NCBI GenBank assembly: GCA_905250125.1
Contig: CAJNOL010001403.1
Span: 1 to 64,000 of the forward strand
Origin: Rotaria sordida
Lineage: Eukaryota > Rotifera > Eurotatoria > Philodinida > Philodinidae
DNA length: 64,000 nucleotides
Direction: 5' to 3'
Every line of letters begins with the position of its first letter. The stretch's first letter is position 1. The notes beneath the pieces are model-generated. The model searched no databases. It worked only from the letters and a program-made list of their open reading frames with translations, and was not told the DNA's origin. Shown piece by piece: positions 38,201-48,996 of this stretch. Made by a program: the position numbers and the translations under genes.

Positions 38201-41200
38201 TTATTCTTTTTTTTTGAATTATTTGAATTTTTTAACTTTTAGAAACAAGTTAAAATTGGTAGTAAAGATAAATCTCTAACAACACCATTAATATCAAGTA
38301 GTTCTCATTCATCAACATCGCACATGGTTACTCATAAAACAACAGTTTCATCACAAAATAATAATCCAATAGGTTCATCAGTATTGACTGTACCAACTTA
38401 TGCACCTCGACCATCAATTACACAAAAATTTCGACCTGATGGTACACAATTTCGTTCTATAACACCATTAGAAGCAATTTATTATCATGAACGTCTTGAT
38501 TTAATAACACATCCACTTATAAAAGGTTTAATTAAATGGAAATGGGATAATTTTGCAGCAAAACGTTTTTATCTTGGATTAGGACTTCAATTATTATTTC
38601 TTATATCATGGACATGTAGTTCATTAATGACACCATTTCCTATTCGTTATGTTTATCGTTTTCCACAAGATTTATGGCGTTGTATACTTTGGGGAATAAG
38701 TATTGCTTTTCTTGTATGGGAAATCGTACAAGAAATGTTTGATATAAGTTATTCACGACAACGTTATGAAGATTATCTTATATGGGAATCAGAACGAACT
38801 AATGTTCGATTAGATTTAATATCAAAAAATAAATATAAATCAAATACAAATGGACAAACACCACAAACTGGTGTAAAAAAAGTTGATTATGTTGCAAAAC
38901 TTAATAATGATACAGGAGAAATTGAACATGTTATTATTGATGATACAACAACAAATATAAATATAAATCCAACTTTACCAAATTTACGTTCTCATCATTC
39001 TCAACATTATCCATTACCACCATCAATACCAACAATTATTAAAGGTAAACCTACAGAATCTCCACCAATACAACAACCACCTATTGATATTAATGTTAAT
39101 TCAACTAATTCACCAACAAATATCGATGGTAGTTCAAAAAAGAAAACAGAACCTGATATGTCATTTATATCTCCATCAATATTAAATCGACGACGATCAC
39201 GAATTGCTCGTTTTGCTCGAAATTTTCGAGATCGTGCAAAAACTCGTATTAGAGCTTATTATATGTATTATTCATTAAATAATTTATTTGATTGGATTGT
39301 TTATATACTTTGTATAATTACAGTCATAACACATTGTATTGATGTTAATGCACATACAGTATTACGTGCACGTATACATATGTATATTGCATCAATAACA
39401 GTTATATTGATATGGTTTCGATTTATGGTCTTTTTTCGAACAATAACTATATCAGCTAAAACATTAAGATCAAAATTAGTTGAAATTAAATTAGGAGAAT
39501 TAGTTATTATGGTAAGTTTAGAATAGGAAAAAAAGTGAACATAGATCAGCATCATTAAATCTTGAACTGTAAAGATTATTCAGAGTGATTATCATTATCC
39601 AAGTTGGATTCAAAATGATGTAGCTATATTGAAATGCTGAGCACTATTATGTGAGTTTTGAAAAGAATGATATTTTGTGGGATTTACATTATGGTTTTTT
39701 TTTTCGAAGAAAAATATAGTAAGTGTAAGTTTCAAGTCGAGATTTTGTGGATCCTTCACTCCCTTATTAGCAATGGGAAGGAAGATCAATGATCATTGAG
39801 TACGTATACTTAGCAACCGAGGACAACAGACGTCAGACTTCTTTCACAGAGTTCTTTAGTTATGAAAAAAGGAATTAATAATAAGACTTGTGAGACAATG
39901 TTTTCAATTAATCAATTGCTTTTGAATTCGAACTCTGTGTATAAGATAGACTCCAGTGAGTTGCAGTATTTCGACCTGAAGTTTTGTGCACACATAGATC
40001 TACTTGTTAGTAGAATGTTCTGAAAATTTTATGTTAAAAGAATATTTCCTTCTCGAGATATTGAAGTCCCAAAAAATAGAAAATTCTAGCATCTTTCGTG
40101 GTATATATCAGTGCTTTTTGAGACTTTATTATTTCGAGATTTGTCTGCAGGCAAAATCACAAGTCGAAATACTATTATTCAATTTGTTAGTGTATACCAA
40201 GCCAGAAGCTAATGTTCTAGTACATTTTCTGTAACTCTGGATAGAAGATCTAAGGAGATTTATTCTTTTGAGGTTTTTTATATTTCATCGAAATTTACCC
40301 TATACAGAGGGTCTGAAATCAAAAGCGATCGATCAATGGAATATGCCCTCTCGTTAGACTGTACTAAAACCTTCTTGAGATTTGGATAACTGGAATATGT
40401 CTATGAATATACGAAATAGTATAGTTTCTGGCTTTTGTACAGATAAGGATTTATACTGAAGATGTAGATATAATGAATATGTACAATAGGCTTATTTGCT
40501 AGTTAAATCAATAGTTAGAATAATTACGAAAAAACTCCTATTCGAAATGTAGAAATAAATCAAATAGATCGTTTTCTTGATGATCGATTGTCTTTGGAAA
40601 ATAACTACAGTCTACTCGAGATTTTTCATTTAATATATTTTTTGAAACATATACATTGGAAGGTTAAGTAAAAAGTTGGTAAAGAAGTGTAGCCCAAAAT
40701 CGATAAAACAAAGCAATCATCCTATGATTAGTAACAGTAGCTACATCGTGTTTCATATTTTAATCCTGTAGGAATTGCACTAACAGATTTTGTATTAGTA
40801 TAATGAAGTTAGAGAACATATATGAGTTCTATATTTTAACCCCAAAAGAGTTGTATTGATAAGTTTTCTCATTATAAGTTAAGGATATGAATATAAAATT
40901 ATTCATATCTTAATATTTATAGGTTCGTATGATGTTCGATGATATAATACGTTTTCTAATGGTATTTCTTTTTCTTCTTGCACCATATGCACTTGTATTC
41001 TATGCTGTTTTTGGTGGTCAACAAATAATGCATAATGATTATGATAAATCTCCTGAAATATGTGAATATGCATTACTTCATTGTTCAATATATGAATTAC
41101 AAATACCTTATGATGGAACTAGTGATTCATATAGAAGTCGTGGACAATATATATTTAATAGTTCATTAAGTGATTTCGATGAAGCAAAATGTCTTAATGC

Positions 41201-42309
41201 TACAGCAGCATGTCGTTTAGTTCAACCAAATGGTTTTGAAACATTTTATTCATTATTATTTTCAATTTTTCGTATTGCATTAGTTGATGATAGTAAGACT
41301 TTTATACCTTCAAAACAAATCATATAAATCGTTTCTCTTTTTTTATTTTTCATCTTTAGTTCCAATTGATGCATTTACAGCTATTGATCGTTATTTTGCT
41401 TCATTTGTTTGTAGTACATATTTATTATTAACTGCAATATTAGCTATTAATATATTTATTGGTCTTATATCAAATGCTTTACAAACAGAAGCATTTTCAA
41501 CTGTTGAAGCACGTTTTCTTCTTGAACGTATTGAAGTTATTTTAAATTATGAATGGCGTTTATCAAAACATAAACGTTCACAAATTCAAGAACTTATTCA
41601 TAAATTTTGTTCACCATTATTATTACATTGGAAAGAAATTAATTTTGATGCTTATGGACAATCACGTGAAGAACAACAATCAAAAGCATTAACAACTCTT
41701 CGACAAACAATAGATAAACAAAATATACAATTTGATACATTTCGTATACAATTACAACAAAAATTAAATAATATTGATACAACATTAAATAAAATTCAAT
41801 TAGCATCAAAACCATTAACATCAACAGAATTAATTGGAAAAAAATTAGAATTAAATACACCAACTCCATCAAGACGACCATCGATTCATGTAAGTAGTGG
41901 TACTGAACAATTAACTAAACCTCAACAAGAATTAATACCTTTAACAACTGATAATCAAAAATTATTATTTGAAGAAATAACTCGATTAAGAGAATTAATC
42001 GAAGATAAACTTATTGGACAAACTGATCGTGTACTAGAAGGTTCGATTAGTAGTACGCCTAGAACTCGTCAATCAACGATACATGTATCACCTCGTCAAC
42101 GAGCACATGTAGATACACATGGTCCCTTATCAGTACATACTGAATCTCATATTCAAGCATATTCACAAGATTTAGGTGAACGTGTAACTGATCTACAATT
42201 AGCTGTTAATCGTCTTCATCAAGATGTTAGCGCTATTCGACAAGTTATTGAACGAATGTCACCATTATCAACTAGTCTTATTCTTGGCAGAACAGCTGGA
42301 CTAAAATAA
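29243..42309 (+). CDS. Ankyrin-repeat TRP-type ion channel (5' end not found)
   Basis: Nine exons join in frame: 29243-29733, 32089-32184, 32246-33418, 35122-35529, 36615-37104, 37158-37227, 38243-39511, 40923-41292 and 41360-42309, giving about 1770 residues. The N-terminus is Ser-rich. Around 12 or more ankyrin repeats follow (for example DEDGCTPLHISCYEDNI, NKDGNTPLHLIARDD, MGKTPLHLACANEKA). A Cys cluster C-x2-C-x15-C-x2-C-x2-C (about 36860-36955) precedes the membrane part. Six membrane segments follow: S1 FYLGLGLQLLFLISW, S2 LWGISIAFLVWEIV, S3 WIVYILCIITVITH, S4 IASITVILIWFRFMVFF, S5 FLMVFLFLLAPYALVF and S6 LLLTAILAINIFIGLIS, with a pore helix FYSLLFSIFRIAL. S2 and S3 are separated by about 175 polar residues, unusually long. 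The C-terminus has Gln-rich coiled coil and Ser/Thr-rich segments. Likely a non-selective cation channel; TRPA/TRPN assignment not possible by eye. Confidence 0.88.
30640..30720. repeat. Repeat shared with the tectonic intron
   Basis: AATGTCAGACTGCAGTGTCC here matches TATGTCAGACTGCAGTGCCC near 58290-58311, with TAATGGGCCCT/GTGAGCCCT-like words just upstream in both. It is a small dispersed fragment in the first long intron of the channel gene. Confidence 0.45.
31521..31776. mobile_element. TA-flanked hairpin element with assembly gap at its apex
   Basis: The left arm starts TACACGGTTGGAAAAAATAT (31521); the right arm ends with the reverse complement at 31776 (CCAACCGTGTA). The arms run at least 78 bp, to the N run at 31599-31698, and are nearly identical: TTCCACGGGGGT faces ACCTCCCTGGAA. 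TA at both edges suits a mariner-type MITE. The N run sits exactly between the arms, as expected when assembly fails at a hairpin. It lies in the intron between channel exons 1 and 2. Confidence 0.8.
31599..31698. other. Assembly gap (100 N)
   Basis: One hundred N in a row between the arms of the inverted repeat 31521-31776. The real length is unknown; the round number suggests a placeholder. Confidence 0.98.
33690..33850. repeat. Short inverted repeat in channel intron
   Basis: TGTATGTATTATCAAGTTCT (33730) is mirrored by AGAATTTGATAATACATAC (33812 on). The arms are about 40 bp around a loop of about 45 bp. This is probably a small foldback remnant. Confidence 0.55.
34765..35050. repeat. Family A repeat, copy in channel intron
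   Basis: It matches the reverse complement of 2225-2512 and one arm of 39908-40340: GACTCTACGCATAAGGTAGA, ACTCCAATGAG, CAGAGTTATAGAG, ACAGATAGATCTACTT and AAATTTCAGCTTAAAAAG. It ends about 70 bp before the exon at 35122. Confidence 0.62.
35578..36045. repeat. Long inverted repeat in channel intron
   Basis: The left arm has AAGGATTCGTGCCTATGG and GACTGTTTTAGTGAA. The right arm has CATAGGTACGAATCCTTTT and TTCACTAAAACAGTT, their reverse complements with a few changes. About 470 bp overall, with no coding capacity. It is a foldback element in the intron 35530-36614. Confidence 0.68.
37750..38155. repeat. Long inverted repeat in channel intron
   Basis: The left arm reads GAAATCGGTCAAACACC, ATCCAACGAAGCC, then ACAAGAGTAATCGA. 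The right arm has TCGATTACTCTTGTG, GGCTTCGTTGGATG and GGCTGATTTC, the mirror words. The outer parts (GCTTGTTTGGTTCAG and CTGAACCAAATGAGC) also pair. It fills much of the intron 37228-38242. Confidence 0.7.
39908..40340. mobile_element. Foldback element, best-preserved copy of family A
   Basis: The left end AATTGCTTTTGAATTCGAAC is mirrored by GAAATCAAAAGCGATCGAT at the right. Internal pairs include GTATTTCGACCTGAAGTTTTG against CAAAATCACAAGTCGAAATAC. Related copies are at 2085-2512, 34765-35050 and probably 7500-8005. There is no open frame of note. It lies in the channel intron 39512-40922. Confidence 0.7.
40685..40805. repeat. Dispersed repeat family B, copy in channel intron
   Basis: It reads GAAGTGTAGCCCAAAATCGA, then AGTAGCTACATCGTGTTTCA, TTTTAATCCTGTAGG and TTGCACTAACAG. 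This is the longest alignment with 54680-54830 and 62555-62660. Confidence 0.65.
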
Positions 42310-43713
42310 AATATTTGTTTTTTTTTTTGTCTATATTTGAGTTTTTTTTTTTTTTTCTTTTTCTTTTTAAACAGAAATAAATACAAGTTAGAGTGTGTGA
42401 AATAATATTCTCTTATTTCTTGAACATATTAATTTTTGACTTATTTCAAAATTCAAAAATCTTTTGAATAAATTTGTTTTTCAGTGAAAAAAAAGATTTA
42501 GTTTTTTAAATCTATCTAATACAAAAAAAAAAGTCTTCAAGAAAATATTATTTTCTATTTTTATAATAATCGAAATTTCATATCACATATGTCCAAGATA
42601 CGAGATATGTTTTATGTTCATTAGATAGAAAATTAATATGTTAGCAAAGAATTTCATACGAGATAATTCTATGATAGATACCATACTCAGTGTTCCACAA
42701 TCCATCGATAAATACGTGTCGAGATGAAAAAAATTGGTACTAGGAGAGATAGCAACCAAAAAAAAAATAGATTCATGATTCACTTAGTGTCTCTCTGCTT
42801 CCAAAACTTGATCAATTTCGCTAAGTCTACGTTTGCTTATTGCTGATGACACTGCAATGGAACGCACTATTGATGCTAAACGTCGTAGTTGTGGATATAT
42901 ACATGAATGCTTTGTTTATCACGATAATATGTATATATATATCAGAGATGAGCACAGGACAAGATTTTCCGTCCTGTTCTGTGTTCATCATCTGTAGATG
43001 AATTCTTTTATTAAAACAATATCACTTTCCACCTCTGTGACCTGTTCTCAAGTATAATAAATTGCTCAATCATAATCGAACCGGTTTTCATTCCTATACT
43101 TTTATATGGATATTTCCATGGGATCTCAAATTTGATCATCGATTTTGATGAAAATTTCAATGTTTGTATAGGTTTTAATTCTAAGCATTTTGATAAGAAA
43201 AATTTTTTTCGAAAAAACTTTTGGTTTGATGGAAATATACTCAAAATACTTTGAGCAGTAAAAATCGAAAATTCGTAAAACAAACGTTTTTTTTTTGTAA
43301 AAATTTTCTCGAATAGTTTTTGGTAGTTTTGTATAGTCAAACAAGTTCAAAAAGAAAATTCAAGATCATTTTCAGATTTTTCATGAGAGAGGGCATCAAA
43401 TCATAAAAAATTTTGACCTTAGTTTAAAAACAAATCCAGTCTCAATTATGTTCTCACTAGTCACCGATTGCAAAAACAACAGTTTTATCTTGCGTACTTG
43501 ATTATTCCAAAAGGTCAGATTGCTCGATATGATGCTATACTCTTTTAAAATAAGGTGTCATAAGGAACTATTCAAGGGTTTAGCAACGATGATGAACTTT
43601 TTAAACTTCCATTTATTTATTATTAAACCATTAAAGGTTTTAGAAAATTTCAAAATCATTCCATGTAAAAAAAAAGATTTCAAATTTTTAGAATAGTTCT
43701 ATCCTCGCACCAT

Positions 43714-43723
43714 NNNNNNNNNN
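43714..43723. other. Assembly gap (10 N)
   Basis: Ten N between unique-looking sequences. It is a scaffold join of unknown true length. Confidence 0.98.
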
Positions 43724-45624
43724 CTGAACTGATCCTAAATTAACTTGTGCTGAGCCAGGTGCACATAGAATAGGTATTTTATTAACCAAGTAAGTAAATA
43801 AGTTGACGCGTAAATGTTAATATTTCTTCATCATTATGCAAAAACTTGAGAAATACATTTTTGTCAATATCTGTTGCTATTGTTTTTAATAACATGTCTG
43901 TATAGTTTACATTGGATAGGACTGAACAATCAGATAAAAAAATCAGTTGAATCTGTATTAGTCCTGATATCCAGAGGAAATTATTTTCTCTTCATTAAAG
44001 ATGATTGAAACATGGATAATGTCTCATCTCCTGCAAATTGTCTAGCATTTAACTGTTTCAATGGATGGGTGTGCGTGTGGATAGTGAATAGAAAATTGAC
44101 TGTCCCACGACAAACGAGTTTGTGATAAAAATCATTGATTAAATTGTACAAAAAAAGTATGGATAGTTAGATAAATATAGACATATACGATCTATCTAAT
44201 TGATGACATATTGTTAATTCAATTATTTTGATTATTAAGTGTGCAATAATAAGCATCGGATCAAAATCAGTCGTGGTATGCTCTTATAAATTTGTACCAC
44301 AGTTTCAATACTCTACACTTTATTCAAAAAAATTGTTTTCATGCAACAGTGTAGGTGATATCTTATTTTAATTCTTTGAATTGAAATAGATATCTTGAGT
44401 CACCTGAGGATATCCTTGAGTGAGGTCTAAACTGGTTGTAGCATGCTCTCCTAAATATATACGCACACACACCTATCTCACATCCATACACTCCATGCCA
44501 CACATTACATCCACACTCATCCACTGATATGCACATCCCGCACTCATACTCATCCACCCACATCCTCATCGAACTCATTCAAGATGTTCTTACTCAGAAA
44601 CAGAACTTTTTCTACATGTCAATGTTTTCTTTGAGTCTATTCTCATAATACATCTTGGATTAAAAGAGTCTCCTTAGAAAATCGAATTTTTCAAAAAAAT
44701 ATCGAAGTTGAGTTTTTATCACAGGACGATGCAGCGAAGTTTCCTCTTTCAACATATGTATATATATGACTTTTGGGAAAATGACCAGATTTTCAAAGAC
44801 TTATCATATGAAGCTTGGACTCTACTACCATTTTTTCGGATAAATTTTCGTGGTTTTTTTTAGAATTTTTCAGTTTTGGAGAAACTGCGTTGCCACTTGC
44901 ATTATCATTGAATGGAATATACTATTGTAATATGATTTATTCTGGATTTGAATGAAAAAATCCATTTCTAAAACTCCTTTAGCGTTTTTTTCTCAAAACA
45001 CGGTTTCTAGGAAGGAAAATTGAAATAACTCTCGCTCGGCTCGGAGTATAACCGATGGTGTTTTTTTTTATTTTAAAGATCTTAATCAGCGGACGGATTT
45101 TTGATACTTGATTCCTGGACTGAGAAAAGTGGAATTAGCTGTCGATCGAGTCACCTTTTTTTTTTAGGCTTATTATGAACACCATGTCCATTAAAATGCT
45201 CATAAAAAATGAATGGAAGGGAGTTTCAAAATTCTGTCCGATAAATAGTTGCACACAGAGGCTAGCTTTAATTCGAAACCGGGTCGAGAGCTGTACCGCT
45301 TATAACGATGAAGTTATTTCGATTCTCCTGAAAGGTAAGAAAACAAGCCGGAAGTTCGGTCTAGTTAGGCATATCAGACTGAAACTTTTATTACAAGCGC
45401 TTCTCACTAAGCCAAAACGGTCCATTCTAAATGGGAAATCATTTCTGAGGGATCCCCTTAAGTAATTGGAAAAATTCATAAAATAGTGCATGATAGTGTT
45501 ATTACGGTTTCTTACCTATAATAAAATCGATTGACTTAAAACGTTATAGTTGTTTAATACTGAGTAAATACAATTATCTCCTAGGTTTCGTACATTTCAA
45601 TAATACAGTAAAATAATAGCTACC

Positions 45625-45700
45625 AGAGGGTAACTATGTTACAGACAGACACAGGTGAATTTTCGTTTCTAAACTTTATCCTTTCAGTCTAGAGAACTTG
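45625..45700. repeat. Direct repeat, copy 1 (pairs with 46648-46718)
   Basis: It contains GTAACTATGTTACAGACAGA, ACAGGTGAAT and TTTCAGTCTAG. The partner near 46648-46718 has GTAACTATGCTACAGACAGA, ACAAGTGAAT and TTTCAGTCTAG at the same spacing. The two copies are about 1.0 kb apart. They may be the ends of an insertion or two fragments of one family. Confidence 0.55.
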
Positions 45701-46647
45701 ATTTATAAGTTAATAAAGAAAAACTGATTTTGAATATGCTGTACTTGTCTAATGAAGTTCAGTTAATATGTGTAATGCAATTGATTTTTCTACATAGATT
45801 TTGTCAAAGTTTTTCATTGTTGTACTTTTGTAACTATATTCCGTTTTTTGTTCTTTAATACTGTTCTTAACACTTAATATTTTATCTAAAATGATAATTA
45901 AGTACTGCGATTAAAAAAAATTTTTTTTTTAATCATATATTAATATATATCGAGTTACTAAATTTCAATGAATAAGAGACGATCATCAAGATTAGTATAT
46001 TGATTTTAGAGATTTTTTACTCCAAATTTGAATATTTTTGTAAAGCAAAACATGACATCGAAAAGTTTCGATTTTTCATCATTCATATTATTCTGTATCT
46101 TGGACATGTTTAGAGTATAACCCATGTTATATTTATATATATTGATTTATAAGGATAGTATAAAAATCAATAGAATTATTTACAATTAATCATATTAGTG
46201 CTATTTCTATTACAAAAAAATAATGTGATTCTAATTTATTATAATCATATGTTCAGACTCATTTTCTAACTCTTAATAATTATCACATCATGTCTTTATG
46301 TATACAGCATTGAAAAATCGATCATAACATTCAATATTTTAATAATACTGATCGTCACTTCTAAAAGCATCCAAGGTCGAACAAGCATACTCGTAAATCG
46401 TCGTATTACATTGCCCAGTATTACGATCGTATTTCTCTATATGTGATAACAAGAAATATGATCGTTTACGAAATTCGTATACGGCTTCAATTTTATCCAA
46501 TATATCTCACCATATACGATCGTATGCGATGAAATACGGATTTCCTATGCTCCATCCTAGGATACTAGTCTTCAGTTAATTTGAATCCAAATACGTAGGT
46601 GCTCTTTTTTTTTGTTATCCTACACAGTCATTTGTACCATAGTTATC

Positions 46648-46718
46648 AAATAGTAACTATGCTACAGACAGATACAAGTGAATGCCTATTTCTAGACTCT
46701 TTCATTTCAGTCTAGGTA
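46648..46718. repeat. Direct repeat, copy 2 (pairs with 45625-45700)
   Basis: This is the second copy of the roughly 70-bp repeat described at 45625. It ends about 100 bp before the orphan ORF at 46827 and just before a possible splice acceptor at 46740. Confidence 0.55.
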
Positions 46719-46826
46719 ACAGATTTTTTGGTTTGTTTTAGAATACTTGATTATATATATATTCATTATTATTTTTCTTTTTCGTGCATTCTATTTAATT
46801 CAGTATGTAAATTTTTCTTGTTTTCA

Positions 46827-47267
46827 ATGAATAAACAAGAACGATTTGAATATTGGACAAAATTTGTTATTCATCATCCGAAAGCAAATATATTTGATGC
46901 TAAACAATTTTTTATTGATATGATTGAAAAAAATTTTTTAACTATTCTTAATTATCAACAAAAACGACTTGTAACAATGATGAATATATATATTAAAGAA
47001 AATAGAAATTTTTTATCAAAACAATTAAAATTAAATTCAAATGAATGTCAACAAATTTGTAAAAAAGCATTAGAAAAATTTATTCAATGTGATTTTACAC
47101 ATATGACATTACTTGATATTGATTTAATTAATAATGCTTATCAATCAAGTGATCCTATTGAATATCCTATTGATGATTTACAATTAAGAATTATATTTGA
47201 TATGATTGCAGTACTCCATGAAGTTTTACGATCCGCATCACAATCATTAACCTATTCATTTGAATAA
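46827..47267 (+). CDS. Orphan 146-residue protein
   Basis: A single open frame runs from ATG at 46827 (MNKQERFEYWTKFVIHHP) to TAA at 47267. It is predicted mostly helical, Lys/Asn/Gln-rich, with hydrophobic periodicity and no signal peptide or membrane segment. The frame is open upstream to 46728, but that part reads as a hydrophobic low-complexity translation and contains a possible acceptor (TTTTAG at 46735-46740), so the gene may start in an upstream exon. Codon choice matches confirmed exons in the window. The stop lies 93 bp from the stop of the convergent gene on the minus strand (47360). Family not recognised. Confidence 0.55.
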   Translation: MNKQERFEYWTKFVIHHPKANIFDAKQFFIDMIEKNFLTILNYQQKRLVTMMNIYIKENRNFLSKQLKLNSNECQQICKKALEKFIQCDFTHMTLLDIDLINNAYQSSDPIEYPIDDLQLRIIFDMIAVLHEVLRSASQSLTYSFE

Positions 47268-47359
47268 ATTTGATCAAATCTTTATTGTATATGCGAAAAT
47301 TGTATTCTAAATTCCAGGAAAAATAAAAGACATTAGAATAATATACTTTGTTTTCTTTT

Positions 47360-48264
47360 TTATACAGTTACAATTAAATCAGCATAAACAGGAAAATGAT
47401 CTGATGGAAAAAATCCATCTTGATCATGATAATCATCAATTTTAGTTTCACCATGAACACGATAAATACTATTCAATGTTATCCAAATAAAATCTATTTT
47501 TGGACCATAACCAGCTGATCGAAAACCATTAAATGTTGGTACTTCACCATGTTGATATGTATCAATAAAACCGGCTTGTTTCATTTGTTGAATTTCTGAT
47601 GCATTTTGTCCTAAAATAATAAGTTGTTGAACAGGTGTTGTACCTTCAACTTCTTCAGGCCAATTATTAAAATCTCCAGTTACAATAACTTGATTAACAT
47701 TATAATTTTTTTTTATTTCCGAAAGAAGAATAGGTATGGAATGATGACGTGTATTTGGTGATGGATATTCTAAATGAACATTAAATATAATAAATGGTTG
47801 TTTTGTTGTTATATATTCAAGATGTGCCCATGTACAAGCAGATGAATGTTTTGAACCCCAAGCAGGACCTAATTTTGTTCGATATTCGTTAAACCAAAAT
47901 GTTTCAGATGAAATAAATGAAAATAAATCATGACGATAAAATATAGCATTTATTGCATGTAATTCATCAGCTTCTTTACCTACCCATGACCAACATTTTG
48001 CTGATCTATAATATAGAATAATTATTATTATATTTTAGCAAAAATATTTTACTCATTAAGATCATCTAAAATATTATTTAATTGTGATACAGTGCCTTCT
48101 TGTGTTCCAATTATTTTTGGTTGCATTTTTTCAAGACATTCTTTCATAATTGGCCGTCTTTTACCCCAATCATTCGGTGTACCACGATCCATACCATCAC
48201 GACGTAAATTAAATGTACATACACGAATAATTGTTGAATTCATTTTTTGTCTTATGAAATTCAT
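47360..48264 (-). CDS. Endonuclease/exonuclease/phosphatase (EEP) family enzyme
   Basis: Two exons (48264-48053 and 48005-47360; 47-bp intron) give 285 residues from MNFIRQKMNSTIIRV to YADLIVTV. The full catalytic set of the EEP fold is visible in order: TFNLRRDG (Asn), GTQEG (Glu), NVHLEYP (His), VTGDFNNWP (Asp/Asn), IDFIWI (Asp) and PSDHFPVYADL (Asp/His). The spacing, the strong ICTWAHL-like core (here ACTWAHLEY) and the small size resemble the stand-alone EEP hydrolases common in bacteria and scattered in eukaryotes, rather than APE1 or CCR4. Substrate (nucleic acid, phosphoinositide, sphingomyelin) cannot be told. There is no signal peptide. The start could also be the second Met eight codons on, which is closer to the family start. 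Confidence 0.85.
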
Positions 48265-48996
48265 TAAGACACGACCTTGATATTCAATTGTTAAACCAAA
48301 CTAAAATTTTTGATTAGTTGGACATTAGAGAAAAAATATAATCTTAATTTAACTATCATATATTTATTTGATTAATTATATTTTAATAATCCAAAAACAC
48401 AAAATTTTATTACTATATATATTGAAACCATGTTGAAAGAATAAACGTCACACATCATAGAGGCCGTTCAAATCAGTTACTATTCGAAAATAGCAATGAT
48501 AAATGACTCATAATTTCTGAATACAAATACAAATAAAACCGATTGCAGAAAGAAATCAGCCAATTTGTTTACGTCATCGATTCTGTCACGAGAGAAGCTG
48601 ATAGATGTTGCACATGAATGGTAAAGTTACCTTTTCACACGAATACATATTTTGACATACTGCCACGAATAAAAAAAAAGACATTTCAGAACATTTCGAG
48701 ATGAAAAATAAAAATTCAACTACATTGAACTAGTAACTTAAGATTTTCATTAATCGATAATGCCATACTTGAGCTATTGTAAAAATAATCATCTGATTTT
48801 TAATTAATTCTCTTCAAATCAACTTTCATATTTATCTTTATAATTTCAAAAACAAAGATGAATAAAGGTTTGCAATTCGATAAAAACTTTGGATTATATT
48901 TTTTTTGTTACTGGACAGAAAATCAAAATAAAAAAAGTACATAAGTTAAGGTAATAAAATGAAAAAAAAAATGAATGGATGCTTGTTGATTTTTAT
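48265..48996. other. Spacer between two minus-strand genes
   Basis: AT-rich spacer with no open frame of note. It should carry the promoter of the EEP gene and the 3' end of the orphan gene upstream. Confidence 0.4.

Larger units (their letters stand above)
42310..46826. other. Intergenic stretch with repeat debris and a short gap
   Basis: No supported gene in about 4.5 kb. It holds a 52-bp hairpin at 42943-42994 (CAGAGATGAGCACAGGAC facing CCTGTTCTGTGTTCATCATC-type sequence), possibly a tiny hAT-end remnant; ten N at 43714-43723; a CAC-rich block at 44440-44575; and a TACGATCGTA-word cluster at 46375-46550. The open stretch at 45175-45465 has no motif. Confidence 0.4.

Noticed and set aside
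45175-45465. 96-codon open frame in intergenic DNA
   Set aside because: No start context, splice sites, motif or codon bias; the neighbourhood looks like repeat debris.
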